A DNA stretch of 64,000 nt, from assembly GCF_013177455.1 (NCBI RefSeq), contig NZ_CP053660.1:1922001-1986000 (forward strand). Direction: 5' to 3'. The stretch is from Nocardioides marmotae. Its GTDB lineage: Bacteria; Actinomycetota; Actinomycetes; Propionibacteriales; Nocardioidaceae. The position numbers were made by a program, and so were the translations under genes. Below are positions 23,652 through 31,283 of this stretch, piece by piece; position 1 is the stretch's first letter; each line of letters starts with the position of its first letter. Below the pieces are notes generated by a model. It had not been told where the DNA came from. It saw only the letters and a list, made by a program, of their open reading frames with translations, and ran no database searches.

Positions 23652-24070
23652 GCGCGGCGACCCCCGGGATCATCCGGCCGATGGTCGGCCGCGACAGCGC
23701 GTTCTTCTGGGAGGGCACGGCCGCGGGGGAGCTGCGGATCCAGTGCTGCCCCGCCTGCGGGGCGCTGCGCTTCCCGCCGGGCCCGTCCTGCCCGCGCTGC
23801 CACGCCTTCGACCAGTCCCACGTCGTCGCGGCCGGCACCGGCACCGTCTTCTCCTACGTCGTGCACCGGCATCCGCCCGTGCCCGGCAAGGAGCTGCCGA
23901 TCGTCCTCGCGCTCATCGACCTCGACGAGGGCGTCCGCATGGTCGGCGAGGTCGTCGACGCGGTGCCCGACGGTGGCGGCCCCGAGGACATCGAGATCGG
24001 CATGCGGCTGCGTGTCGACTTCCGCCGCGTCGACGACGAGCTGACCCTCCCGATCTGGCGGAAGGCCTGA
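23648..24070 (+). CDS. DUF35 OB-fold protein, C-terminal half of ChsH2 as a separate protein
   Basis: This 140-residue protein has a rubredoxin-like zinc ribbon (CPACG near residue 36 and CPRCH near 51) followed by an OB-fold (AAGTGTVFSYVVHRHPPVPG, then MRLRVDFRRVDDELTLPIW). DUF35 domains bind acyl-CoA and dock thiolase-like partners. The fused DUF35 domain of ChsH2 holds the aldolase Ltp2 in the mycobacterial complex. Because it is a free protein here, the hydratase-aldolase link would have to be non-covalent. Flanked by the MaoC half and chsH1. Confidence 0.85.
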   Translation: MSAATPGIIRPMVGRDSAFFWEGTAAGELRIQCCPACGALRFPPGPSCPRCHAFDQSHVVAAGTGTVFSYVVHRHPPVPGKELPIVLALIDLDEGVRMVGEVVDAVPDGGGPEDIEIGMRLRVDFRRVDDELTLPIWRKA

Positions 24071-24071
24071 G

Positions 24072-24485
24072 ATGACAACGACGACCACGACCCTGACCGC
24101 GGGGGACACCCTCCCGGCCTGGGAGCTGCCGATCACGCCCACCCTCGTGGTGAGCACGGCGATCTCGACCCGCGACTTCCAGGACGTCCACCACGACCGC
24201 GACATCGCCCAGGCGGCCGGGTCCAAGGACATCTTCGTCAACATCCTGACCTCCACCGCGCTGGTGGAGCGCTACGTCACCGACTGGGCCCACGCGCTCA
24301 CCGGCGGCTGGGACGCCGAGGTGCGCGGCATCGCCATCCGGCTCGGCGCCCCGGCCTACCCCTACGACACGCTCACCTTCTCCGGCACGGTCGAGTCGGT
24401 CGAGGACGGCGTCGCCACGCTGCGGGTCACCGGGTCGGTCCCGCTCGGCGACCACGTCACCGGCACCGTGAAGGTGGCCCTGTGA
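24072..24485 (+). CDS. chsH1: ChsH1-like enoyl-CoA hydratase subunit
   Basis: This 137-residue single hot-dog MaoC protein carries STRDFQDVHHDRDIAQ near residue 32, with the catalytic Asp/His pair of R-hydratases (D..H), and SKDIFVNILTSTALVERYVT after it. In mycobacteria ChsH1 supplies the active site and ChsH2 supports CoA binding; together they hydrate the 17-ene-acyl-CoA to a tertiary alcohol. It sits one base after the DUF35 gene stop and overlaps the ltp2 start by GTGA. Its length matches M. tuberculosis ChsH1 (about 129 residues). Confidence 0.85.
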   Translation: MTTTTTTLTAGDTLPAWELPITPTLVVSTAISTRDFQDVHHDRDIAQAAGSKDIFVNILTSTALVERYVTDWAHALTGGWDAEVRGIAIRLGAPAYPYDTLTFSGTVESVEDGVATLRVTGSVPLGDHVTGTVKVAL

Positions 24486-25651
24486 GCGCCGGCCTCTCGC
24501 GCCGGGCCGCGATCGTCGGCATCGGCGCCACCGAGTTCTCCAAGGAGTCCGGCCGCTCGGAGCTCCAGCTCTCGGTCGAGGCGGTCCTCGCCGCGCTCGC
24601 CGACTGCGGGCTCACCCCCGCGGACGTCGACGGCCTGACCACGTTCACCATGGACACCTCCTCGGAGATCGCGGTCGCCCGCGAGCTCGGCGTGCCCGAG
24701 CTTCGGTTCTTCTCGCGGATCAACTACGGCGGCGGTGCGGCCTGCGCGACCGTCCAGCAGGCCGCGATGGCGGTCGCGACCGGCGTCGCGGACGTCGTGG
24801 TCTGCTACCGCGGGTTCAACGAGCGCTCGGGCAGCCGCTTCGGCCAGGTCTCGGTGGCCGCGGCCACCCAGGTCAACACGAACGGCCTCGACAACGCCTG
24901 GACCTACCCGATGGGCCTCGGCACGCCCGCGGCGACGGTGGCGATGCAGGCGCGGCGCTACATGCACGAGTACGGCGCCACCTCGGCCGACTTCGGCCGG
25001 GTCGCCGTCGCGGACCGCCGGCACGCCGCGACCAACCCGGACGCGTTCTTCTACCAGCGGCCGATCACGCTGGAGGACCACCAGGCCTCGCGGATGATCG
25101 CCGACCCGCTGCACCTGCTCGACTGCTGCCAGGAGTCCGACGGGGCGGTGGCGCTCGTCGTCGTCTCGGCCGAGCGGGCCCGGGATCTGCCCCAGAAGCC
25201 GGCATACGTCGCCGCGGCGGCGCAGGGGAGCGGCCAGGACCAGTTCGTGATGACGTCCTACTACCGCGAGGACATCGGCATCCCCGAGATGGGCGTCGTC
25301 GGGCGGGAGCTGTGGCGCCAGTCCGGCCTGCGGCCCGACGACATGCCGGTGGCGATCCTCTACGACCACTTCACGCCGTACGTCCTCATGCAGCTGGAGG
25401 AGCTCGGCTTCTGCGGCCGCGGCGAGGCGCCGGGGTTCGTGGCCGACGGGGCGATCGAGCTCGGCGGACGGCTGCCGGTCAACACTCACGGCGGCCAGCT
25501 CGGCGAGGCCTACATCCACGGGATGAACGGCATCGCCGAGGGGGTGCGCCAGGTGCGTGGCACGTCGGTCAACCAGGTCGCCGGCGCCGAGCACGCCCTG
25601 GTCACCGCAGGCACCGGCGTGCCGACCAGTGGGCTCGTGCTCTCGGCCTGA
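24482..25651 (+). CDS. ltp2: Ltp2 steroid side-chain retro-aldolase (lipid-transfer/thiolase-like)
   Basis: This 389-residue thiolase-fold protein opens RAAIVGIGATEFSKESGRSE, contains FSRINYGGGAACATVQQAAM near residue 78 and YDHFTPYVLMQLEELGFCG near 295, then GGRLPVNTHGGQLGEAYIHG near 330. In the thiolase active-site position it has NYGGGAACA rather than a plain thiolase cysteine pattern. Ltp2 cleaves the hydroxylated side-chain CoA ester to androstenedione-type ketone and propionyl-CoA. Genes chsE, chsH2 (split), chsH1 and ltp2 reproduce the intracellular-growth operon of M. tuberculosis. It is the last gene before a hairpin. Confidence 0.88.
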   Translation: MSAGLSRRAAIVGIGATEFSKESGRSELQLSVEAVLAALADCGLTPADVDGLTTFTMDTSSEIAVARELGVPELRFFSRINYGGGAACATVQQAAMAVATGVADVVVCYRGFNERSGSRFGQVSVAAATQVNTNGLDNAWTYPMGLGTPAATVAMQARRYMHEYGATSADFGRVAVADRRHAATNPDAFFYQRPITLEDHQASRMIADPLHLLDCCQESDGAVALVVVSAERARDLPQKPAYVAAAAQGSGQDQFVMTSYYREDIGIPEMGVVGRELWRQSGLRPDDMPVAILYDHFTPYVLMQLEELGFCGRGEAPGFVADGAIELGGRLPVNTHGGQLGEAYIHGMNGIAEGVRQVRGTSVNQVAGAEHALVTAGTGVPTSGLVLSA

Positions 25652-25663
25652 CCCGCGACCGCC

Positions 25664-25736
25664 GGACGTACCGAAGTCCTCCCAGCGGGCCGAGGTCCCG
25701 CCTGGCGGGGGGCTCTGGATCAACTTCGGTACGTCC
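25664..25736. terminator. long inverted repeat between ltp2 and arsR
   Basis: Perfect 14-bp arms GGACGTACCGAAGT (25664-25677) and ACTTCGGTACGTCC (25723-25736) enclose 45 bp that themselves contain GCGGG/CCCGC pairs. It lies just after ltp2 and before the convergent arsR stop, suited to stop both transcripts. Confidence 0.6.
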
Positions 25737-25798
25737 GTGGGCACGCCGCGATCGACGTGTCGCGGACGCTGGCCGCGGTGGGCCGGGGTCGCATGCGG

Positions 25799-26149
25799 CT
25801 AGGGCCGGAGCGCGTCGCTGAGCGCGGCCAGGGTGTCCTCGACGAGGCGGTAGAACGCCCAGCGCCCCCGCTGCTCGCGGACGACCAGGCCGGCGTCGAC
25901 CAGCTGCTTCATGTGGTGGGAGACGGTCGGCTGGGAGAGCCCGACGGGCTCGGTGAGGTCGCAGATGCAGGCCTCGCGCTCGGGGTGGGCGGCGATGAGC
26001 GACAGCAGGCGGACCCGGGTGGGGTCGCCGAGCGCCTTGAACATCCGCGCGAGCCGCTGCGCGTCCTCGGCCTCCAGGGCGCCGCCGGTGACGGTCGAGC
26101 AGCACGCGGTGCCGGGCGCGACGGCGGTCGGAGCGCTGGGGGAGGCCAT
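25799..26149 (-). CDS. arsR: ArsR-family arsenic-responsive repressor
   Basis: This 116-residue winged-helix protein has LARMFKALGDPTRVRLLSLI near residue 34, the metal-loop ACICDLTEPVGLSQPTVSHH near 60 and a wing VREQRGRWAFYRLVE near 90. Cysteines C16, C17, C60 and C62 could form an As(III) site. It is divergent from arsM-acr3-arsC with a palindrome in the 56-bp gap, so it should repress that operon until arsenite binds. Confidence 0.9.
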   Translation of the reverse strand: MASPSAPTAVAPGTACCSTVTGGALEAEDAQRLARMFKALGDPTRVRLLSLIAAHPEREACICDLTEPVGLSQPTVSHHMKQLVDAGLVVREQRGRWAFYRLVEDTLAALSDALRP

Positions 26150-26178
26150 GGCGGCAGTCTGCCAGACGGATTGACATC

Positions 26179-26194
26179 CGTCGATGTATCGACG
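26179..26194. promoter_or_regulatory. ArsR operator palindrome
   Basis: CGTCGATGTATCGACG has perfect 7-bp arms around GT. It overlaps the promoter region of arsM (a TTGACA -35-like hexamer at 26171-26176) and lies between the divergent arsR and arsM starts. Confidence 0.65.
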
Positions 26195-26205
26195 AGGCTC
26201 GATGC

Positions 26206-27027
26206 ATGAGCACGCCGAGCACGCCCCCGACCGACGACCAGCTGCGCGAGGAGGTCCGCAGCCGGTACGCCGAGGCCGCCGTCGCGGTGACCCGCGGCGC
26301 GACCAACACCGACCTCAACGACGCCCTCCAGGTCGTCGACGACACCGGCGCCGCGGCGTCGTGCTGCGGCGGCGGCGAGGTGACCGTGGGGGAGGCCTTC
26401 GGCGCGGGGCTGTACGCCGCCGAGGACCGCGACGGGCTGCCGGCCGACGCCGTCGCGGCCAGCCTCGGCTGCGGGAACCCGCTCGCGGTCGCGGACCTCC
26501 GCCCCGGCGAGCGGGTCCTCGACCTCGGGTCCGGTGGTGGCATCGACGTGCTGCTCTCGGCACGCCGCGTCGGGGAGACCGGTTTCGCCTACGGGGTGGA
26601 CATGACCGAGGAGATGCTCGACCTCGCCCGCGCGAACGCCGCCCGGGCCGGCGCCACGAACGTGGAGTTCCTGCGCGGCACCATCGAGGACGTCCCGCTC
26701 CCGGACGCCTCGGTCGACGTGGTGATCTCCAACTGCGTCATCAACCTCTCCGCGGACAAGCCGCGCGTGATGGCCGAGATGCACCGCGTGCTGGTGCCGG
26801 GCGGCCGGATCGGGATCTCCGACGTCGTGGCCGAGGACCACCTCACCGTCGCGGACCGGGCCGAGCGCGGCTCGTACGTCGGGTGCATCGCCGGCGCGCT
26901 CTCGCACTCGGAGTACCTGGACGGCCTGGCCGGCGCCGGTTTCGTCGACGCCACCGTCGAGCTCACCCACGAGGCCGTCCCCGGCATGCACGGGGCGATC
27001 GTCCGCGCGACGAAGCCCGGAGCATGA
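26206..27027 (+). CDS. arsM: arsenite methyltransferase ArsM
   Basis: This 273-residue SAM-dependent methyltransferase has an ArsM-type N-terminal part with a CC pair ([20 protein letters not shown]), [20 protein letters not shown] near residue 86, the SAM loop [16 protein letters not shown] and a later cysteine in [16 protein letters not shown]. These conserved cysteines hold As(III) during stepwise methylation to volatile or less toxic species. It is first in the operon, overlapping acr3 by ATGA, and lies behind the ArsR palindrome. Confidence 0.92.
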   Translation: MSTPSTPPTDDQLREEVRSRYAEAAVAVTRGATNTDLNDALQVVDDTGAAASCCGGGEVTVGEAFGAGLYAAEDRDGLPADAVAASLGCGNPLAVADLRPGERVLDLGSGGGIDVLLSARRVGETGFAYGVDMTEEMLDLARANAARAGATNVEFLRGTIEDVPLPDASVDVVISNCVINLSADKPRVMAEMHRVLVPGGRIGISDVVAEDHLTVADRAERGSYVGCIAGALSHSEYLDGLAGAGFVDATVELTHEAVPGMHGAIVRATKPGA

Positions 27028-28106
27028 CCAGCTCCCTCACGCCCGACGCCCCCGTCGCGCAGCGACTGCCGCGCCTGGACCGGTACCTCCCGGTGTGGAT
27101 CGGCCTGGCGATGGCCGCCGGCCTGCTGGCGGGCCGCTGGGTGCCCGGCATCGCCGAGGCCCTCGACGCCGTCACCGTCGGGTCGGTCTCGCTCCCGATC
27201 GCGCTCGGCCTGCTCGTGATGATGTACCCGGTGCTGGCGAAGGTGCGCTACGACGAGGTCGGCACGGTCGCCCGCGACACCCGGATGATGGTGCTCTCGC
27301 TGGTGCTCAACTGGTTGGTCGGCCCGGCGCTGATGTTCGCGCTGGCCTGGATCTTCCTGCCCGACCTGCCCGAGTACCGCACCGGGCTGATCATCGTCGG
27401 CCTCGCCCGCTGCATCGCCATGGTGATCATCTGGAACGACCTGGCCTGCGGCGACCGGGAGGCCGCCGCGGTGCTCGTGGCCGTCAACTCGGTCTTCCAG
27501 GTGCTCGCCTTCGCGCTGCTCGGCTGGTTCTATCTCGATCTGCTCCCGGGCTGGCTCGGGCTCTCCTCGACCGGCCTCGAGGTCTCGCCGTGGGTGGTCG
27601 CCGGCAGCGTGGTCGTCTTCCTCGGCGTCCCGCTGGTCGCGGGCTACCTCACCCGCCGGCTGGGGGAGCGGCGCCGGGGCCGCGACTGGTACGAGCAGCG
27701 GTTCCTGCCACGGATCGGGCCCTGGGCGTTGTACGGCCTGCTCTTCACCATCGTGGTCCTCTTCGCCCTCCAAGGCGAGACGATCACCAGCCGGCCGCTC
27801 GACGTCGCCCGGATCGCCCTCCCGCTGGTCGTCTACTTCGCGCTGATGTGGGCCGGGTCGCTGCTGGTGGCCCGCCGCGCCGGACTCGGGTACGCCCGCG
27901 CCACGACCGTCGCCTTCACCGCCGCCGGCAACAACTTCGAGCTCGCCATCGCCGTCGCGATCGCGGTCTTCGGCGTCACCAGCGGCCAGGCGCTCGCCGG
28001 CGTCGTCGGGCCGCTGATCGAGGTGCCGGTCCTTGTCGGCCTCGTCTACGTCAGCCTCTGGGCGCGACGCTTCTTCCCCGACTCCCCACCTGGAGCACCG
28101 TCATGA
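27024..28106 (+). CDS. acr3: ACR3-family arsenite efflux transporter
   Basis: This 360-residue protein has about ten membrane helices. Family-like segments are [20 protein letters not shown] near residue 56, [16 protein letters not shown] near 98, [20 protein letters not shown] near 122 (with the conserved cysteine) and [20 protein letters not shown] near 300. Acr3 exports arsenite with proton motive force. It is cotranscribed with arsM and arsC (ATGA overlaps on both sides). Confidence 0.93.
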   Translation: MTSSLTPDAPVAQRLPRLDRYLPVWIGLAMAAGLLAGRWVPGIAEALDAVTVGSVSLPIALGLLVMMYPVLAKVRYDEVGTVARDTRMMVLSLVLNWLVGPALMFALAWIFLPDLPEYRTGLIIVGLARCIAMVIIWNDLACGDREAAAVLVAVNSVFQVLAFALLGWFYLDLLPGWLGLSSTGLEVSPWVVAGSVVVFLGVPLVAGYLTRRLGERRRGRDWYEQRFLPRIGPWALYGLLFTIVVLFALQGETITSRPLDVARIALPLVVYFALMWAGSLLVARRAGLGYARATTVAFTAAGNNFELAIAVAIAVFGVTSGQALAGVVGPLIEVPVLVGLVYVSLWARRFFPDSPPGAPS

Positions 28107-28555
28107 CCGAGCCCACCACCGGCCGCGTTCCGCAGGTCGTCTTCGCGTGCGTCCGCAACGGCGGCCGCTCGGTCGCCGCGCGGGTGCTCGCCGAGCACTA
28201 CGCCGGCGGGAGGGTCCTCGCGCTCTCCGCCGGCACCCGGCCCGGGGAGCAGATCCACCCCGAGGTCGCCGACGCCCTCGAGCGGCTCGGGATCGACACG
28301 TCCCGCGAGCGGCCGCAGCACCTCACGACCGAGATGGTGGCGGCCAGCGACCTCGCGATCACGCTCGGCTGCGGGGAGGAGTGCCCCTACGTCCCCGGCG
28401 TCACCTACCGCGACTGGCCGGTCGACGACCCTGGCGGGCAGGACCCGGCCACCGTCCGCCGCATCGTCGCCGACCTCGACGCGCGGGTCCGCGACCTGCT
28501 CGCCGAGCTCGTGCCCGACCTCGAGCTGCCGCCGTCGGTCCTCGACGGAGCATGA
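28103..28555 (+). CDS. arsC: arsenate reductase, mycothiol-type low-molecular-weight phosphatase fold
   Basis: This 150-residue protein has the LMW-phosphatase P-loop as FACVRNGGRSVAA near residue 16 (CX5R) and the acid loop region YRDWPVDDPGGQ near 108. GCGEECP near 98 has a further cysteine pair. In actinobacteria these enzymes attach arsenate to mycothiol and release arsenite with mycoredoxin, feeding Acr3 and ArsM. Last gene of the ars operon. Confidence 0.88.
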   Translation: MTEPTTGRVPQVVFACVRNGGRSVAARVLAEHYAGGRVLALSAGTRPGEQIHPEVADALERLGIDTSRERPQHLTTEMVAASDLAITLGCGEECPYVPGVTYRDWPVDDPGGQDPATVRRIVADLDARVRDLLAELVPDLELPPSVLDGA

Positions 28556-28572
28556 CCCGCGCGGGCGGGGTC

Positions 28573-28887
28573 TCAGTGGGTCAGCTTCAGCCCGATGACG
28601 CAGCCGACGAGCCCGGCGAGCAGCAGGACGCGGGCCAGGTTGACCGGCTCGGCGCCGGTGGCCATGCCGTGCACGACGGTGAGGGCGGCGCCGATCCCGA
28701 CCCACACGGCGTACGCCGTGCCGACCGGGAGGGTGCGCATGGCGTAGGCGAGGCCGGCCATGCTCGCGGTCAGCGCGACGGCGAAGACCACCGTCGGGGT
28801 GACCCGGGAGAAGCCGTCCGAGCGGCCGAGCGCGACCGCCCACACCGCCTCGAGAGCACCGGAGAGGATCAGCACCAACCACGCCAC
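28573..28887 (-). CDS. SMR-family guanidinium exporter (Gdx/SugE-like)
   Basis: This 104-residue protein has four membrane helices and a single conserved glutamate in the first helix (ILSGALEAVWAVALG, E near residue 13), followed by LPVGTAYAVWVGIGAALTV near 57. Small multidrug resistance proteins work as dual-topology dimers. The Gdx subgroup exports guanidinium in exchange for protons. An apparent guanidine-III riboswitch ends just before its ribosome site (GAGGAG), which strongly favours the guanidine assignment over general drug efflux. The GTG start is chosen for that ribosome site. Confidence 0.88.
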   Translation of the reverse strand: MAWLVLILSGALEAVWAVALGRSDGFSRVTPTVVFAVALTASMAGLAYAMRTLPVGTAYAVWVGIGAALTVVHGMATGAEPVNLARVLLLAGLVGCVIGLKLTH

Positions 28888-28898
28888 GACGACTCCTC

Positions 28899-28940
28899 GC
28901 GGCCGTCTTGTCGCTGTCCGGGTACGGCTCCCTCGTCCGG
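28899..28940 (-). ncRNA. guanidine-III riboswitch (ykkC-III) upstream of the SMR gene
   Basis: On the minus strand the RNA begins CCGGACGAGGGAGCCGTACC and continues CGGACAGCGACAAGACGGCC. It shows the class hallmarks CCGGACGAGG, CCGTACCCGG, ACAAGACGG. GAGCCGT and ACGGCC can pair as in the known pseudoknotted fold. The element stops 11 bases before the start codon, so ligand binding would govern access to the GAGGAG ribosome site. It is 42 nt long, normal for the class. A separate hairpin GGACC...GGTCC lies just 5' of it (about 28941-28958). Confidence 0.85.
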
Positions 28941-29016
28941 TGGACCGTTCGTGGTCCGGGACCCAGGCTAGCAACGCGGCGCGGGTCTCCCGGGCGGCGG
29001 CGGGTACCGTCGGCCC

Positions 29017-29847
29017 ATGAGCGCCGTACCCCGCCACGTGTCCGTCGAGTGGCTCCACGAGCACCTCGCCGACCCCACGGTCCGCGTCCTCGACGCGACC
29101 GTGCACTTGTCCTTCGACGAGGACGGCGCGCACGTCGCGTCGGGCCGGGAGTCCTACGAGCGGGGCCACGTGCCGGGCGCGGCGTTCGTCGACCAGCTCA
29201 CCTCGCTCAGCGACCCGGGCGGCGAGGCGCCGTTCGCCGCGGTCGACACCGACCGCTTCGCCGCGGTCGTGGGTGCGGCCGGCGTCGGGGACGAGCACCA
29301 CGTCGTCGTCTACGACTCGGTCAACGGCATCTGGGCGACCCGCCTGTGGTGGCAGTTCGGCCTCGAGGGCAACGACCGGGTCTCGGTGCTCGACGGCGGG
29401 CTCGACGCGTGGCGGGCAGCCGGCTACGAGACCACCACCGGCACCGAGACCTACCCGCCCACGACCTTCACCGCGCGCCGCCGCCCCGAGCGGATCACCT
29501 CCACCGCGGACGTCGAGGCGGCCGTCGCCGACCCGGACGTGCTGCTGGTCAACGCCCTGGGCCGCGAGGAGTTCGAGCGCGGGCGGATCCCCGGCAGCGT
29601 CAACGTGCCGTTCGGTGAGCTGGTCGGCCCCGACGGGCGGATGCGCCCCGTGGAGGAGCTGCGCGAGCTCTTCGAGTCCGTCGGCGCGCTCGACGCCGGC
29701 AAGCGGCCGGTGACGTACTGCGGCGGCGGGATCGCCGCGACGGCCGCCGCGCTCGCGCTCATGGAGCTCGGCCGCGACGACGTGGCGGTCTACGACGGGT
29801 CGATGAACGCCTGGACCGCCGACCCGAACCGGCCGCTCGAGCGCTGA
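29017..29847 (+). CDS. two-domain thiosulfate/3-mercaptopyruvate sulfurtransferase
   Basis: This 276-residue protein has tandem rhodanese domains. The N-terminal one (about 8-140) lacks the cysteine (YDSVNGIWATRLWWQFG). The C-terminal one (about 155-270) has the active-site loop VTYCGGGIAATAAALAL near residue 233. The enzyme moves sulfane sulfur from thiosulfate or mercaptopyruvate to thiols or cyanide. The loop CGGGIAA differs from the classical CRKGVT and CGSGVTA forms, so donor preference is unclear. The ATG is 19 bp after the GGCGGCGGGTACC stretch; no ribosome site is strong. Confidence 0.88.
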   Translation: MSAVPRHVSVEWLHEHLADPTVRVLDATVHLSFDEDGAHVASGRESYERGHVPGAAFVDQLTSLSDPGGEAPFAAVDTDRFAAVVGAAGVGDEHHVVVYDSVNGIWATRLWWQFGLEGNDRVSVLDGGLDAWRAAGYETTTGTETYPPTTFTARRRPERITSTADVEAAVADPDVLLVNALGREEFERGRIPGSVNVPFGELVGPDGRMRPVEELRELFESVGALDAGKRPVTYCGGGIAATAAALALMELGRDDVAVYDGSMNAWTADPNRPLER

Positions 29848-29859
29848 GGGCCCCGGGGC

Positions 29860-30282
29860 GTGTCCGACCACCCCGCGCTCATGCACACCGTCGTGGACGC
29901 GCTGGAGTGCCGGCCGCTGGCGGAGTTCTACCGCGAGCTGCTCGGCCTGAGGTACCGCCCCGGCGACGAGCCGCCGACCGACGGCTCGCCCGACGACGCC
30001 GACTGGCTGGTGCTCCTCGACGACGCCGGCCGGCGGGTGCTCGCGGTGCAGGACGTGCCCTCGATCAAGCGGCCCGACTGGCCCGAGCACTCGGTGCCGG
30101 CGCAGCTGCACCTCGACTTCGCGGTGCCCGACGTGGCCGCGCTCGAGCGGCACCGGCGTCGCGCCGAGGAGCTCGGCGCGACGCTGCTGCTGGACCGCAC
30201 GTACGACGCCGAGGAGCCGCTCTACGTGCTCGCCGACCCCACCGGCCACCCGTTCTGCCTGCTGGTGTCGGCTCTGGGATGA
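29860..30282 (+). CDS. VOC (glyoxalase-like) family protein
   Basis: This 140-residue protein forms two beta-alpha-beta-beta-beta units, as in small VOC proteins: HTVVDALECRPLAEFYRELL near residue 8 and LHLDFAVPDVAALERHRRRA near 85, ending DPTGHPFCLLV. A metal site is uncertain. Members act as lyases, resistance or isomerase proteins; no substrate can be read here. It follows the sulfurtransferase by 12 bp. The GTG start was kept; an ATG at 29881 is the alternative. Confidence 0.8.
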   Translation: MSDHPALMHTVVDALECRPLAEFYRELLGLRYRPGDEPPTDGSPDDADWLVLLDDAGRRVLAVQDVPSIKRPDWPEHSVPAQLHLDFAVPDVAALERHRRRAEELGATLLLDRTYDAEEPLYVLADPTGHPFCLLVSALG

Positions 30283-30321
30283 CCCGGGTGTGACCCGGGC
30301 GTGACCCGGGCGTGACCCGGG
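30280..30321. repeat. 11-bp tandem repeat at the end of the VOC gene
   Basis: TGACCCGGGYG is repeated three times with a fourth imperfect unit, beginning at the VOC stop codon. Each unit contains CCCGGG. It may act as a terminator-like or binding array, or be a simple replication slippage product. Confidence 0.55.
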
Positions 30322-30333
30322 GCCTGACCTGGC

Positions 30334-30774
30334 TCAGCCGCCGGCGGCGGCGCGGACCAGCGCGGTGACCCGCTCCTCGACGTGGTCGTCCCAGCTGGTC
30401 AGGGCGTAGGAGACCGGCCACATCACCCCCTCGTCGAGGGTCGCGTTGTCCTGGAAGCCGAGCGTGGCGTAGCGGGCCTTGAACTTCCCCGCGTCCTGGA
30501 AGAACACCACCGCCTTCCCGGACTCGTCGGCGTACGCCGGCATGCCGTACCACGTCTTCGGCGCCAGCTGCGGCGCCGTCGTCGTGACCACCACATGGAC
30601 CCGCTCGGCCAGGGCGCGGTCATCCGGGGTCATCTGCGCGATCCGGTCCAGCACGGCCTTGAGCCCGTCGGCCTTCTTCGCGCCCTTGCGGCCCTCCGCG
30701 CGCAGCTCGGCGGCGCGCTCCTTCATCGCGGCCCGCTCCTCGGGGCTGAACCCGTCGTCCTTCTCCGCGGCCAT
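30334..30774 (-). CDS. DUF1801-type protein (YdhG/YjhX-like)
   Basis: This 146-residue soluble protein has a charged lysine/glutamate-rich N-terminal 50 residues likely to be helical. A DUF1801-like core follows: RIAQMTPDDRALAERVHVVV near 44, LAPKTWYGMPAYADESGKAV near 72 and FQDNATLDEGVMWPVSYALT near 107. Family members are small proteins of unknown or frataxin-like proposed function. Convergent with the VOC gene. The ATG is well supported by GAGGAG upstream. Confidence 0.8.
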   Translation of the reverse strand: MAAEKDDGFSPEERAAMKERAAELRAEGRKGAKKADGLKAVLDRIAQMTPDDRALAERVHVVVTTTAPQLAPKTWYGMPAYADESGKAVVFFQDAGKFKARYATLGFQDNATLDEGVMWPVSYALTSWDDHVEERVTALVRAAAGG

Positions 30775-30885
30775 GGTCGGCTCCTCTCCTCACGGCCCGG
30801 CCGGTTGCCGGGTCCTTCGACGGTAGGCCTCCCCGCTCGGCCGCACCGGGTATGACGACCCGCCGGCCGCGGAACCGGCCTCCCC

Positions 30886-31056
30886 ATGACCGACTTGATC
30901 GTCCTCGGCCTGGTGCTCGTCGCGCTCGCCCTCGGCTACGTGCTCGCCAGCACCCGCGCCACCACCAAGGAGTCCGAACGCCTGCACGACGGGGTTGCGG
31001 GGGAGCACCTCGACACCAAGCTCGACCCCCACCCCGGGGCGCCACGGGAGGACTGA
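30886..31056 (+). CDS. small single-pass membrane protein
   Basis: This 56-residue protein has one hydrophobic helix at residues 4-21 (LIVLGLVLVALALGYVLA) and a charged tail (STRATTKESERLHDGVAGEH). The positive-inside rule places the tail in the cytoplasm. Third codon positions are almost all G or C, supporting coding. No family is recognised. Upstream GGAACCGGCC gives only a weak ribosome site. Confidence 0.6.
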   Translation: MTDLIVLGLVLVALALGYVLASTRATTKESERLHDGVAGEHLDTKLDPHPGAPRED

Positions 31057-31109
31057 CCCGCCCCGTCTCCTCGACACCTCCTTCGCGCAGGCGGCGCTGC
31101 CGTCGAGAG

Positions 31110-31283
31110 ATGACCTCGCGCACCGCCTACCGTCTCGGGCTCGGTTCCGCGCTGGGCGCCGCCGTCCTGCTCGTCCTCGCCGCCAGTTCCATCGGCCGGC
31201 CGATGAAGCTTCCTACCCTCGCAACCGCTCGGCGAAGAACGCCAGCACGGCGTCGGCGGCGTCCTGGTGGCGGTGGAGGGTGA
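31110..31283 (+). pseudogene. truncated membrane protein interrupted by the 62-bp-family repeat
   Basis: A protein-like start (MTSRTAYRLGLGSALGAAVL, then LVLAAS) reads like the first membrane helix of a small actinobacterial membrane protein. It runs straight into the repeat core (SIGRPMK) and then into arginine-rich nonsense overlapping the opposite-strand hydrolase gene. I read it as a gene whose 3' part was lost when the repeat arrived. The GAGAG upstream gives it a possible ribosome site. Confidence 0.45.
31182..31212. repeat. GGCCGGCC repeat, partial copy (locus 1)
   Basis: The sequence around CATCGGCCGGCCGATG plus flanking CCAGTT and AAGC matches the joint between units of the 33.3-kb and 58.7-kb arrays. 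Only the palindromic core is present here, between a truncated gene and the stop codon of the dienelactone hydrolase-like gene. Confidence 0.7.

Noticed and set aside
25664..25736. ArsR or KstR binding site in the ltp2-arsR gap
   Set aside because: The inverted repeat lies between convergent gene ends, so a terminator explains it better than an operator.
28573..28887. General multidrug (EmrE/QacE-like) role for the SMR protein
   Set aside because: The guanidine-III-like leader and Gdx-like sequence point to guanidinium export.
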